This document shows positions 35,769 to 44,646 of a stretch of 64,000 nucleotides of DNA, piece by piece. The first letter of the stretch is position 1. The number at the start of each line of letters is the position of its first letter. Under the pieces are notes generated by a model, which was not told the DNA's origin, searched no databases, and was given only the letters and a program-made list of their open reading frames with translations. Origin of the DNA: Massilia sp. ST3 (GTDB lineage: Bacteria; Pseudomonadota; Gammaproteobacteria; Burkholderiales; Burkholderiaceae_D); NCBI RefSeq assembly GCF_018119405.1, contig NZ_JAGPWC010000012.1, forward strand, positions 29,475 through 93,474. The letters run 5' to 3'. The translations under genes and the position numbers were made by a program.

Positions 35769-37250
35769 ATGTCTCAGCAGGACGGCGCGCCCGACCACAT
35801 CAGCGGTCTCAACGTCAGCGGTCTTTACGTCAACCCGGCCGGCCAGCGCCGCGGCGCCTTCCAGGAGGCCTGCGCCGGCCTGTTCGGCCAGCTGCGCGTG
35901 GCCGACAGCGCCCAGCAGGCGGCGGCCTTGCTGGCGCGCGAACCGGCCGGCCTGCTGGTGCTGGACCTGGAACGCTTCGAGCTTGGACTGGACCTGGCGG
36001 CCCTGGGCGAGCTGGTGGCCGCGCGCGGCGGCGCGGCCGTGTTCGTGCTGTGCCCCTTCACGACTGCGCGCTGGCTGCCGTCGCTGATGGCCTTCGGCCC
36101 GATCGACTACGCCATCGGCCCGCTCGACGCGCCCGCGTTGCGCGCCGCGCTGGCGCAGCGCCTGGCGCGCGGTTTCACGCCTCCGGCGCCGCCGGCGCCG
36201 CGCGAATCCGAGCTGGGAGTGCTGCTGGCGGTGCGTAGCGCCAGCCAGCGCGCGCTCGAGGAATCCGACGACAGCCTGCGCTTCGCGGAGCGCCTGTGCG
36301 AGGCGCTGGCCAGCTGGCCGGGCGTGATCCATGCCGCCATGTTCCACCTGCGCGACGGCGACCTGCACCTGGAAGCGGAGCAGGGCGTGCCGACGCTGCA
36401 CCTGGCGCCGCTGCTGCTGCGCGGCGACACGCTGCTGCACTCGCCGCTGCGCCACGCCTTCCCGGGACTGCTGGCGGCGGCCAGCGGCGAATTCATCCTG
36501 CTCGACGCCCTCGACAAGGCCGGCGAGCCGGAGCTCGCCGCGCGCCTGCGCGGCCATGGGGCCCAGATGGTGGTGGGGCTGCCGATTCCGGCCCAGGGGC
36601 CCGGTGCGCCGCGCGGTTCGCTGTGCCTGCTGTTCGGGCAGGCGCGCTCCTTTTCGCAGGCCGAACTGGAGGCCTTCGAAGACCTGGCCAGGCTGGCAGC
36701 CTTCGGCCTGCGCATGGCGGAAATGGGGCGCGAGAACGAGGCCCTGCTGGGCAAGGTGACCCACCTGGCGACCACCGATGCGCTGACCGGCGTCGCCAAC
36801 CGCCGCCACGGCGAGGCGCTGCTGGAGCAGGAGATCAAGCGCGCGCGCCGCTACCGCCTGCCGCTGGCGCTGATCGGCTTCGACATCGACCGCTTCAGCA
36901 ACATCAACGACACCTACGGCCATCCGGTCGGCGATGTTGCCCTGCGCACCGTGGCCGACACCGCCAAGGCCCTGCTGCGTTCGAGCGACGTGCTGGTGCG
37001 CTCGGGCGGCGAGGAATTCCTGGTGATCGCGCCCCACACCAGCGCGATCGACGGCCTCAAGATGGCGGAGAAGCTGCGCGCGGCGATCGGGCAGGCCGAG
37101 ATCCCGGGTTGCGACCATGTCACGGTCAGCCTGGGCGTGGCCCAGCTGGGCGAGACGGAAAGCGGCGACTCGCTGGCCGTGCGCGTGAACGCGGCGCTGG
37201 CGCGCGCCAAGCGGGCGGGGCGCAACTGCGTCGAGCTGGCCATGCAGTGA
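35769..37250 (+). CDS. GGDEF diguanylate cyclase with REC-like and GAF domains
   Basis: A 493-residue soluble protein. The N-terminal 130 residues resemble a receiver fold but lack a clear phospho-Asp motif (LLVLDLERFELG has acidic residues, no MPG). A GAF-like region follows (about 160-325). The GGDEF domain has an intact RSGGEEF active site and an RSSD I-site five residues before it. It should make c-di-GMP and be product-inhibited. The ATG follows ACAGG weakly. Monocistronic. Confidence 0.88.
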   Translation: MSQQDGAPDHISGLNVSGLYVNPAGQRRGAFQEACAGLFGQLRVADSAQQAAALLAREPAGLLVLDLERFELGLDLAALGELVAARGGAAVFVLCPFTTARWLPSLMAFGPIDYAIGPLDAPALRAALAQRLARGFTPPAPPAPRESELGVLLAVRSASQRALEESDDSLRFAERLCEALASWPGVIHAAMFHLRDGDLHLEAEQGVPTLHLAPLLLRGDTLLHSPLRHAFPGLLAAASGEFILLDALDKAGEPELAARLRGHGAQMVVGLPIPAQGPGAPRGSLCLLFGQARSFSQAELEAFEDLARLAAFGLRMAEMGRENEALLGKVTHLATTDALTGVANRRHGEALLEQEIKRARRYRLPLALIGFDIDRFSNINDTYGHPVGDVALRTVADTAKALLRSSDVLVRSGGEEFLVIAPHTSAIDGLKMAEKLRAAIGQAEIPGCDHVTVSLGVAQLGETESGDSLAVRVNAALARAKRAGRNCVELAMQ

Positions 37251-37318
37251 ATGGCGACGCGGCGAGGCCTGTGCTAGGCTAGCGGTTTTTCACCCAAGCA
37301 AGTTTTCGGGTTTTACTC

Positions 37319-38950
37319 ATGCTTCAGTGGTTGCGGCAGTACCGGCGCGCCATGCTGCCGGGCGACATCAGCGCCGGCATCGTGGTGGCGATGATGATGA
37401 TCCCGCAGGGCATGGCCTACGCGCTGGTGGCGGGCCTGCCGCCGGTGGCGGGCATCTATGCGAGCATCGTTCCGCCGGTCCTGTACGCCCTGTTCGGCAC
37501 CAGCAGCACGCAGTCGGTCGGCCCGATGGCCATCGTCTCCCTGATGACTGCCTCGAGCCTGGCGCCGCTGGCGGCGCCGGGCAGCGCCCTGCACGGCGTG
37601 CTGGCGGCCCAGCTGGCTCTGCTGGCGGGCGCGGTGCTGCTGGCTTGCGGCCTGCTGCGCATCGGCTTCCTGGCCAACTTCTTTTCCCGTCCCGTGATGA
37701 GCGGCTTCACGATCGGCTCCGCCATCGTGATCGCCTGGGGCCAGGTACGCCCGCTGCTGGGCGGCCTGCCGCCGTCGCTGCACGCGCCCAGCGCCGCCCT
37801 CGGCCTGGCTTCGCTGGTGTTGCTGCTCGCCGCGCGCGCCTGGCTGGCGCCGCTGCTGCGCCGCCTGGGCCTGCCCGCGGCGGCGGCCGACATCGGCGCC
37901 AAGCTGGCGCCCATGGCCGTGGTGGTGGGCGCGACTGGCCTGGTGGCGGCCCTGGGGCCGGATCACATGGGCATCGCGGTCACCGGCGCGGTGCCGGCCG
38001 GTTTGCCCGGACTGAACCTGGCCACTTCCAGCGCGCACTGGGAGCAGCTGCTCAAGCCTGCCCTCCTGATCGGCTTCATGGTGTTCCTGATCAGCATGTC
38101 GGGCGCCCAGGCGCTCGCTCTCAAGCGCCCGGAGAAGCTGGTCAGCAACCGCGAGCTGGTCGGCCTGGGCGCGGCCAACCTCGGCAGCGCGCTGTCGGGC
38201 GGCTTCCCGGTCACGGGCAGCATCTCGCGCTCGGCGGTGAACTTCGCGGCCGGCGCCAACAGCCAGCTGGCTAGCCTCATCACGGCCGGCCTGCTGGCCC
38301 TGGCCCTGGTGGCCCCCACCGGCTGGCTGGCACTGCTGCCGCTGCCGACCCTGGCCGCCACCATCATCGTGGCGGTGCTGGGCATGCTCGACCTGTCGAC
38401 CCTGCGCACGGCATGGCGCTACGACCGCGCCGATGCGGCGGCGCTGCTGGCCACGGCCGGCGGCGTGCTGGCGTTCGGCGTGGAGGCGGGCGTGGTGATC
38501 GGGGTGGCGCTGTCGATCGGCGCCCTGATCTGGCGCGCCAGCCGGCCGCACATCGCCGTGCTCGGCCGGATTCCCGGCACCGAGCATTTCCGCAACGTGG
38601 ACCGCTTCTCGACCGATACCGCCCCTGGGCTGCTGATGCTGCGCGTCGATGCCGGCCTGTTCTTCGGTAATGTCGAGGCGGTCAACGAGCGCATCGAGGA
38701 GGAACTGGCCGATCGTCCCGGCACGCACCACCTGGTACTGGTGCTGTCGGCGGTGAACGCGATCGACACCACGGCGCTGTTCGGGCTCGTGGAACTGAAC
38801 GCCTCGCTGCGCGGTCGCGGTGTGCAGTTGCACTTGGCCGAGGTCAAGGGCCCCGTCATGGACCGGCTGAAGCAGAGCGAGCTGCTCGCGGCCCTGAACG
38901 GCGAAGTCTTCCTCAGCGCGGCGACGGCTTGGCAGCGCCTGGCGGCGTGA
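37319..38950 (+). CDS. SulP-family anion transporter with STAS domain
   Basis: A 543-residue inner-membrane transporter of the SLC26/SulP type, with many hydrophobic segments up to about residue 410 (PQGMAYALVAGLPPVAGIYA signature near residue 28) and a cytoplasmic STAS domain (about 430-540). Members carry sulfate, bicarbonate or dicarboxylates as anion:H+ or Na+ symporters. Specificity cannot be read from the sequence. Confidence 0.9.
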   Translation: MLQWLRQYRRAMLPGDISAGIVVAMMMIPQGMAYALVAGLPPVAGIYASIVPPVLYALFGTSSTQSVGPMAIVSLMTASSLAPLAAPGSALHGVLAAQLALLAGAVLLACGLLRIGFLANFFSRPVMSGFTIGSAIVIAWGQVRPLLGGLPPSLHAPSAALGLASLVLLLAARAWLAPLLRRLGLPAAAADIGAKLAPMAVVVGATGLVAALGPDHMGIAVTGAVPAGLPGLNLATSSAHWEQLLKPALLIGFMVFLISMSGAQALALKRPEKLVSNRELVGLGAANLGSALSGGFPVTGSISRSAVNFAAGANSQLASLITAGLLALALVAPTGWLALLPLPTLAATIIVAVLGMLDLSTLRTAWRYDRADAAALLATAGGVLAFGVEAGVVIGVALSIGALIWRASRPHIAVLGRIPGTEHFRNVDRFSTDTAPGLLMLRVDAGLFFGNVEAVNERIEEELADRPGTHHLVLVLSAVNAIDTTALFGLVELNASLRGRGVQLHLAEVKGPVMDRLKQSELLAALNGEVFLSAATAWQRLAA

Positions 38951-39039
38951 GCCCCGCTACGCTTCCGGTCGGTGGGACCCTCTTGCCGGCACGCCCATGC
39001 GCCAGCGCCGGCGGCTGCGTACGACCTAAAGGCGATTCG

Positions 39040-39109
39040 TTTTGTATTGACCAAAGACAAATGCTCGACTGATTTTGTATTGACCCAAGGACAAGTGGCC
39101 TACTAGGAT
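39040..39109 (+). promoter_or_regulatory. promoter with 33-bp direct repeats
   Basis: TTTTGTATTGACC occurs twice, at 39040-39052 and 39073-39085, exactly 33 bp apart (three helix turns); the match extends into CAAGGACAAGTG versus CAAAGACAAATG. The second repeat provides TTGACC as -35, followed 18 bp later by TAGGAT as -10. The repeats are well placed to bind a regulator of the DUF1302 gene. Confidence 0.6.
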
Positions 39110-39176
39110 TGTTTCGGCGAGGCATCAAGATTACCCATGCCGCCCGGACGGGGCCGAACAAGACGAAGGTAAAACA

Positions 39177-40961
39177 ATGACCCGACACGGTGCGCCCGTA
39201 TTCCGTATTCCTTTCACACTGGTCCCACTGACCGCCTGCCTGGCCGGCATCGCGGCCGCGCCCGCCCTGGGCGCCGAACTCCAGTTCAGCGGCAGGATCA
39301 CCTACGGCGAAGTCGTGCGCACCGAGGCGCGCGATCCGCACCTGCTGACCGGCGTGAACGCTGCGGCCATCGGCCTGGCTGGCTACGGCAGCGGCGGCAA
39401 CGCGGATGACGCCAACACCAACTACGCGCGCTGGGACGAGGCTTCGCGCGCCCTCAAGGGCCTGTTCGAGCTCTCGGCCAAGGATGGGCCGCTGTCCGCG
39501 GTGCTGCGCGCGAAAGCCTGGCGCGACTTCGGCCTGCGCGACGACGCCCGGCCCTGGGGCAACGTCGCCAATGGCTACCGCGCCGGAGCGCCGCTGAGCG
39601 ACGCCGGGGCGCCGCGGCTGTCGCGCTTTTCCGGCGTGGCCTTGCTGGACGCCTATGTGCAGGGCGCCGCGCACTGGGGCGGCATGCCCGTGCTGGGACG
39701 CATCGGCCAGCAGTCGCTCGATTGGGGCACACGGTCGATCACGCCGGGCGGCGTGGAAGTGCTGAATCCGCGCGACCTGCCGGGGCTGCGGCGCGCCGGC
39801 GCCGTGCAGGCCGAGGCGATGGCTCCGCGCCAGATGCTGTTCGGGCGTATCGAGCCACGGCCGGGCCTGGGCCTGGAAGCCTATTACCAGACGCGCTTCC
39901 GGCCCGCCGCTCTCGACATGTGCGGCAGCCTGTGGTCGATGAGCGACTACCTGGTGGACGGCTGCGACCGGGTGATGACCGGCCAGCCGGCCGTCAGCGA
40001 CCGCGCGCGCATGCCGCTGGGCGCTTACCAGAAGCGGCTGCCGACACCCAAGCCCGAGGCGCACGAATTCGGCGCCGGCCTGACCTGGCGCGTGGAAGGG
40101 CTCGGGCTCGACCTCGGGCTCTATCACGCGCGCTACAACTCGCGCACCGCGCTGCCCGGCCTGCGGCGCAGCACGCGTCCGGAGGGGCCGGCGCTGATTC
40201 CCGGCGACCCGGACGGGCGCAACATGGCGTATTTCACCGAGTATCCGGAAGGCCTGCGCATCACGGCCCTGACGCTCGCCCACAAGCGCGGCGCCACCAG
40301 CCTGCTGGGCGAGCTCTCGTACCGGCCCGAGACGCCCTTCATGCTGGCGCCGGGCGACGTGCTGCCGCCTTTCCTCAGCGCCAGCGCGCCCTCGCTGCTG
40401 CGCGCACGCGCCAATGCGGTGGCGCCGGGCGGGATCTTCCACGGCTACGACCTGTACGGCATGTGGCAGGCCCAGGCCGGCGTGCGCCAGGAATGGACGC
40501 TGGCCGGCATGCCCCTGGTCGCCGTGGTGGAGGCGGTCGGCAAGCATGCGGCCGGGTTGCCGGACCAGGCCGTGCTGCGCTACGGACGCGCCGACATCTT
40601 CGGCGTCGGCCCGATCAATGGCGCCTGCCCGGTCAACACCGGCAAGGCGGCGCGCCAGTGCAGCCTGCGCGGCTACGCCACGGCCAATGCCTGGGGCTAC
40701 CGGGCGCGCCTGGACCTGCGCCTGCCGGCGCTGCTGCCGCAACTGGCCGGCAACGCCACCGCGCTGTTCGTGCACGACGTGAAAGGCTGGTCGGGGGACT
40801 TCCTGCTCAACGAGGGTCGCAAGTCGCTGACGCTGGGTTTACGCTTCGAGTACCTCAAGCGCTACTTGGCCGAGCTGGGGTATGCGCCGGTGTGGGGAGG
40901 GGAGTACAACCCGGCGGCGGATCGCGATACGGCCTCGTTCGCGGTCGGCGTCAGGTTCTAG
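39177..40961 (+). CDS. DUF1302 outer-membrane protein
   Basis: A 594-residue exported protein with a signal peptide ending at LGA-E (about residue 31) and a DUF1302-type barrel: IGQQSLDWGTRSITPGGVEV, then LNPRDLPGLRRAGA and the CGSLWSMSDYLVDGCDRVM segment with paired cysteines. It ends in VGVRF. Family members are large outer-membrane proteins, often co-encoded with a DUF1329 lipoprotein and an RND permease for hydrophobic compounds such as sterols; neither partner is present here, so it may act alone or with distant genes. It sits behind the repeated promoter. Confidence 0.85.
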   Translation: MTRHGAPVFRIPFTLVPLTACLAGIAAAPALGAELQFSGRITYGEVVRTEARDPHLLTGVNAAAIGLAGYGSGGNADDANTNYARWDEASRALKGLFELSAKDGPLSAVLRAKAWRDFGLRDDARPWGNVANGYRAGAPLSDAGAPRLSRFSGVALLDAYVQGAAHWGGMPVLGRIGQQSLDWGTRSITPGGVEVLNPRDLPGLRRAGAVQAEAMAPRQMLFGRIEPRPGLGLEAYYQTRFRPAALDMCGSLWSMSDYLVDGCDRVMTGQPAVSDRARMPLGAYQKRLPTPKPEAHEFGAGLTWRVEGLGLDLGLYHARYNSRTALPGLRRSTRPEGPALIPGDPDGRNMAYFTEYPEGLRITALTLAHKRGATSLLGELSYRPETPFMLAPGDVLPPFLSASAPSLLRARANAVAPGGIFHGYDLYGMWQAQAGVRQEWTLAGMPLVAVVEAVGKHAAGLPDQAVLRYGRADIFGVGPINGACPVNTGKAARQCSLRGYATANAWGYRARLDLRLPALLPQLAGNATALFVHDVKGWSGDFLLNEGRKSLTLGLRFEYLKRYLAELGYAPVWGGEYNPAADRDTASFAVGVRF

Positions 40962-40971
40962 CCCCCGCAAG

Positions 40972-40996
40972 AAAAAGCGCCGGTCATGCCGGCGCT
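40972..40996 (-). terminator. intrinsic terminator of acyltransferase gene
   Basis: Stem AGCGCCGG / CCGGCGCT with a 5-base loop, followed by five T residues on the minus strand. It lies 22 bp downstream of the acyltransferase stop. Confidence 0.85.
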
Positions 40997-41018
40997 CGTT
41001 CACCCCTTGCAGGCTCCT

Positions 41019-41663
41019 TCAGGCGCACTTGCGCTCGGCTTCCTGATGCTCGGCTTCGCGCTTCTCGCGTTCGGCCAGCTGGACCGGCGCCGCGTGCTGC
41101 GGATACAGGGCCTGGCAATCGGCGTAGACGCCGCGGATGACGGCCATGTCGCGCTCGCTGTCGCCGGAGAGCTCCAGCGTGTCGACCACGCGCAGTTCCT
41201 TCTTCTTGTAGTCGAGGGCGACCAGCAGCACCGGCACCTTGGCGGCCTGGGCCAGGTGGTAGAAGCCGCTCTTCCAGTGCGGGCGGTAGCCGCGCGTGCC
41301 TTCCGGCGTGATCGCAACCCAGCACCAGTTCGACGCCAGCATCTGCTGCGCCAGGTGGCGGGTGGCGCCCATCGGCGCGCTGCGGTCGACGGCGATGCCG
41401 CCCCAGTAGCGCATCACGCGGCCCATCACGCCGCGGAACAGCGAATCCTTGGCCAGCCAGCGGAATTGCAGGCCGACCGCCCACTTGCCGAGCAGCCCGA
41501 TCAGGAAATCCCAGTTCGAGGTGTGCGGATAGACCACCGCAATGCCATGCGGGCCGGGCAGGGGTTTGAAGTGCACGGTCCAGCCGAGCAGGGTCAGCAG
41601 GCGCAGCGCGGTGCGCTGGCCCCAGGTCGGCAAGGCTGCGGGACGCAGCAGGTAATCGCTCAT
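41019..41663 (-). CDS. lysophospholipid acyltransferase-like protein
   Basis: A 214-residue PlsC-type acyltransferase. The catalytic H(x4)D motif is seen as HTSNWDF (about residues 47-53), and the substrate motif as TPEGTRG. One hydrophobic segment near the N-terminus suggests membrane association. It should move an acyl group from acyl-ACP or acyl-CoA to a lysolipid. The C-terminus is rich in Glu/Arg (REKREAEHQEAER). Confidence 0.85.
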   Translation of the reverse strand: MSDYLLRPAALPTWGQRTALRLLTLLGWTVHFKPLPGPHGIAVVYPHTSNWDFLIGLLGKWAVGLQFRWLAKDSLFRGVMGRVMRYWGGIAVDRSAPMGATRHLAQQMLASNWCWVAITPEGTRGYRPHWKSGFYHLAQAAKVPVLLVALDYKKKELRVVDTLELSGDSERDMAVIRGVYADCQALYPQHAAPVQLAEREKREAEHQEAERKCA

Positions 41664-41833
41664 GAACTCTCCAGTGCGGCGTAATATAGAATTAACACGG
41701 AGCAGCAGTCATTACGCCATAGAAAATAAGCGAGGAATTCTAGCGGGCTGGAGCGTGAGGAACAAGCAAAATAGCTGGTGCGGGCCATGCACTGTGGTTA
41801 TCATGCCGCTTTTCCAGATGCAATGTTACGAAG

Positions 41834-42181
41834 ATGGATATCACGATTTATCACAATCCCCGCTGCAGCAACTCGCGCGGCGCCCTGGAAGCGATCCGCG
41901 CCGCCGGGCATGAACCCAGCGTGGTCGAGTACCTGGCGCAGCCGCCCTCGCGCGAGGCCTTGCGCCGCCTGATCGCCGACGCCGGCCTGACGGTGCGCGA
42001 TGCGATGCGCAGCAAGGAAGCCGTGTACGGGGAACTCGGCCTGGATGCGCCGGAGCTCGGCGACGACGCGCTGCTGGACGCCATGGTGGCCCATCCCGTG
42101 CTGATCAACCGTCCCTTCGTGGTCACGCCCAAGGGAACCCGCCTGTGCCGGCCGCCGGAACTGGTGCGGGAGATCCTGTAA
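41834..42181 (+). CDS. ArsC-family reductase
   Basis: A 115-residue thioredoxin-fold protein with active-site Cys11 in NPRCSNSR and the late RPFV motif with flanking basic residues, as in glutaredoxin-linked arsenate reductases (ArsC/YfgD type). These reduce arsenate with glutathione and glutaredoxin. There is no ars operon around it, so it may be a housekeeping YfgD-like paralogue rather than a true resistance gene. Confidence 0.88.
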   Translation: MDITIYHNPRCSNSRGALEAIRAAGHEPSVVEYLAQPPSREALRRLIADAGLTVRDAMRSKEAVYGELGLDAPELGDDALLDAMVAHPVLINRPFVVTPKGTRLCRPPELVREIL

Positions 42182-42241
42182 CCCGTCAGCCCGGCGGACA
42201 AGCCCGCGGCGCAAGGCCGAGGGGCGGACGCCGGCGCTGCA

Positions 42242-43441
42242 TCAGGGCTCGCTGAAGGGCAGGGCGCCGATATCGGCCTTGCGCAGGGCGCGCAGGCCCG
42301 AGGCCGCACCGGCCCGCCCGGGAGGCGCGCCGCCCGCGGCCGCGTCGAGGGTCAGGCCTTGCCCGATCGCGGGCGAGCCGGGCCGCAGCCGGAAATCCGG
42401 GGTGCCGTTCGTCACGTAGTCGACGAACTGCGGCGGCGCATTCACCGTGCCCGCGTGCTGGCGGCCGGCCGCCAGCTTCCAGTCTTCCTTCAGGTTGCCA
42501 TGGACGAGGTTGTTGCGGAAGCTGTTGTTCGGCCCGGTGACGCCTTGCTCCAGGATGCCGACGCCGTTGTCGACCACGATGTTGTTGCTGACGTGGGTGT
42601 GGTCGTTCGGCCCTTTGCTGTGGACGAACTCGCCGCCGCCGACGGCGATGCCGACGCCCGAGCCGGCGATAGTGTTGGCGCGGATCGCGACATTGCTGGC
42701 GTCGTGCCAGAGGTGGATGCCGGCGCCGGAAACCCGGTACACGATGTTGTTGCGGATGCTGGCCGTGGTGTTGACGTAGATGCCGTGCACGGTCTCGCAG
42801 CCGGTGGGCCCGATGTCGTGCACGTGGTTGCCGGCGACCTCGCTGTCCTTGCCCCTGTAGTAGCTGTCGACGCCGATGCCGCCGCCGCCCCGGCTTTCGC
42901 AGGGCACGTCGGTGGCGATGTGGTGGATGCGGTTGTCGCGGATGCTGTCGTGCGAGCCGCCGTTATAGATGCCGGTCAGCCATTTCATGCCGCTCTGGTA
43001 CTGGGTGCCGTCGACCTCGAAGCCGACGATGTCGACGTGGTTGCCGCGGTTGTCCCAGGCCGCGCTCTGGCGTGCGTCGAGCGGCGGCACGATGCGGGCG
43101 CCCCAGCGCTCGGTGGACTGGTAGACGATGCGCGCTTCGGCGGTGCCGCTGGCGACGGTGCGCAGGCCGCCCGAATAGTTGCCCGGCGCCACGTGCACCG
43201 TGGTGCCGGGCGACACCACCTGGGAGGCGCGCGCCAGTGTGCGGAAGGGTTCGGATTCCGTGCCCGGATTGCTGTCGGAGCCGTGCGGGGCCACGTACAG
43301 GTGGGTGCGCACCAGCTCCGGCACCACCAGTTCCTCGCTGCCGCCGTCGCGCAGGCCGCAGCCGCCGAGGGCGCTTGCCAGCAATAGCCAGCCCAGCAGG
43401 CGCTGGAGGGCATGCAGAACGGGTCGCAGGCAAAGTCGCAT
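42242..43441 (-). CDS. parallel beta-helix lipoprotein (pectate-lyase-like fold)
   Basis: A 399-residue lipoprotein: signal peptide with lipobox LGGC (Cys28), then a DUF1565-type start (THLYVAPHGSDSNPGTE) and a right-handed beta-helix made of turns such as IRDNRIHHI, VAGNHVHDIG, IRNNIVYRV and IRANTIAGSG. Such proteins bind or cleave polysaccharides. I see no confident catalytic set. The ATG at 43441 follows GAGGAAA; the in-frame stretch further upstream belongs to other genes' shadows. Confidence 0.82.
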   Translation of the reverse strand: MRLCLRPVLHALQRLLGWLLLASALGGCGLRDGGSEELVVPELVRTHLYVAPHGSDSNPGTESEPFRTLARASQVVSPGTTVHVAPGNYSGGLRTVASGTAEARIVYQSTERWGARIVPPLDARQSAAWDNRGNHVDIVGFEVDGTQYQSGMKWLTGIYNGGSHDSIRDNRIHHIATDVPCESRGGGGIGVDSYYRGKDSEVAGNHVHDIGPTGCETVHGIYVNTTASIRNNIVYRVSGAGIHLWHDASNVAIRANTIAGSGVGIAVGGGEFVHSKGPNDHTHVSNNIVVDNGVGILEQGVTGPNNSFRNNLVHGNLKEDWKLAAGRQHAGTVNAPPQFVDYVTNGTPDFRLRPGSPAIGQGLTLDAAAGGAPPGRAGAASGLRALRKADIGALPFSEP

Positions 43442-43551
43442 CGTTTCCTCGCAGGGTTTGCGGTGACAAGCGACAGTCTGGGCCAGGGCACCCTTGCGCA
43501 ACCCGGGTTTGCTCAATCGCGCCCTTGAGGCGACGCAATGCAGGATTGTGC

Positions 43552-43998
43552 TCAGGACGCCTTGTCGGGTTCCACTACCACCGGCAGGTAGGCCTCGAGG
43601 AATTCGGCCGGCATGCGGCGCGGGCGGCCGCTGGCGATCTCGATGCAGACCAGGTCCCAGCGCCCGCGCAGGACGGTGACGCCGTCGCGCTCGCGCACCA
43701 GCTGGAAGCGGCGCTCCATCGCCAGCCTGCCGTCCGCGCCCACCAGCCAGGTGGCCAGCAGCAGCGCCTCGCCGAGCAGGGTCGGCAGCAGGTAGTCGTA
43801 TTCGCCGCGCCGGATCGCCATGGCGCGGTCGAGGCGCCGGTAGTCGTCGAGCGAGAGGCCGAGCCGTTCCGAATGGGCCCAGCCGGCCTGCTCGCACCAG
43901 CGCACGTAGACCGCGTTGTTGGTGTGGTTCAGGCCATCGATGTCGCCGGCGCCAGGCGCGACCGGCAGGATGAAGGGGTGCGGATAATCCCAGTCCAA
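43552..43998 (-). CDS. 4HBT-family acyl-CoA thioesterase
   Basis: A 148-residue hotdog-fold enzyme with the catalytic signature DIDGLNHTNNAVYVRWCEQ (Asp/His/Asn positions of 4-hydroxybenzoyl-CoA thioesterases) that should hydrolyse acyl-CoA or aryl-CoA thioesters. I prefer a TTG start at 43998 with GAGGA upstream; a GTG 27 bp earlier is the other option. Divergent from the small secreted protein gene at 44148. Confidence 0.85.
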   Translation of the reverse strand: MDWDYPHPFILPVAPGAGDIDGLNHTNNAVYVRWCEQAGWAHSERLGLSLDDYRRLDRAMAIRRGEYDYLLPTLLGEALLLATWLVGADGRLAMERRFQLVRERDGVTVLRGRWDLVCIEIASGRPRRMPAEFLEAYLPVVVEPDKAS

Positions 43999-44147
43999 TG
44001 CAATTCCTCGTCTGAGGCCACGCACCGGGAGCGCGGCCGGAACCGGCTATTGTACGGGGCGCGGCGCGAATGCGCCGGACGCCGCCTCTTGTGGCGGACG
44101 GGAGCATAATAAGCGGGTTTCCATCCAGCGCGGAAAGGAAGACTCCC

Positions 44148-44639
44148 ATGAACACCTCCCACTCGATTGCCGCCGCGACCATGCTCGCCTGTTGCGGCGT
44201 ATGCGGGGCCGCGGCCCCGGGGCTGAACCCCGCCGACGAAGCCGCCGCCTTCAAGGCGGCTGGATTCACACTGAAGGGAAAGCAGTGGCGTCAATGCGAG
44301 GACCCGACGCCCAGCTATACGCCGGGAGAACTGGCCGAGGTGCGCGACCTGAACGGCGACAGGCGGCCGGAGGCCTTGATCACCGAAGGCGGCACCCATT
44401 GTTACGGGCACACGGGCGCGGGCTACACCCTGGTGAGCAAGCAGGCGGACGGCAGCTGGAAGAAGCTGACGGGAGGCACCGGCATGGCGAGTTTCCTGCC
44501 GACCAAAGGGAAGGACGGCTGGCCGGACATCGAGGTCGGCGGTCCCGGCTTTTGTTTCCCGGTCGAGCGCTGGAACGGCAAGGCCTATGTGCAGCATCGG
44601 CACCAGTACGAGGGCAAGGCCTGCCGGCCAGACCGCTAG
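44148..44639 (+). CDS. secreted FG-GAP-like small protein, unknown role
   Basis: A 163-residue exported protein with a signal peptide (TMLACCGVCGAAA). A stretch VRDLNGDRRPEALITEGG resembles one FG-GAP/calcium-binding repeat, followed by a GYTLVSKQADGSWKKL strand pair. Five cysteines in the mature part could pair in the periplasm. ATG at 44148 follows AAAGGAAG. The function is unknown. Confidence 0.65.
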   Translation: MNTSHSIAAATMLACCGVCGAAAPGLNPADEAAAFKAAGFTLKGKQWRQCEDPTPSYTPGELAEVRDLNGDRRPEALITEGGTHCYGHTGAGYTLVSKQADGSWKKLTGGTGMASFLPTKGKDGWPDIEVGGPGFCFPVERWNGKAYVQHRHQYEGKACRPDR

Positions 44640-44646
44640 GGCACGC

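Noticed and set aside
33300..37118. 1272-codon minus-strand frame across several genes
   Set aside because: It crosses Ku, the SDR and the GGDEF gene in the wrong frame and has no domain.
41834..42181. Arsenic resistance operon
   Set aside because: Only an ArsC-like gene is present; no arsB, acr3 or neighbouring arsR.
43442..44269. Upstream extension of the beta-helix lipoprotein frame
   Set aside because: It overlaps the thioesterase gene in another frame; the lipoprotein signal starts at 43441.
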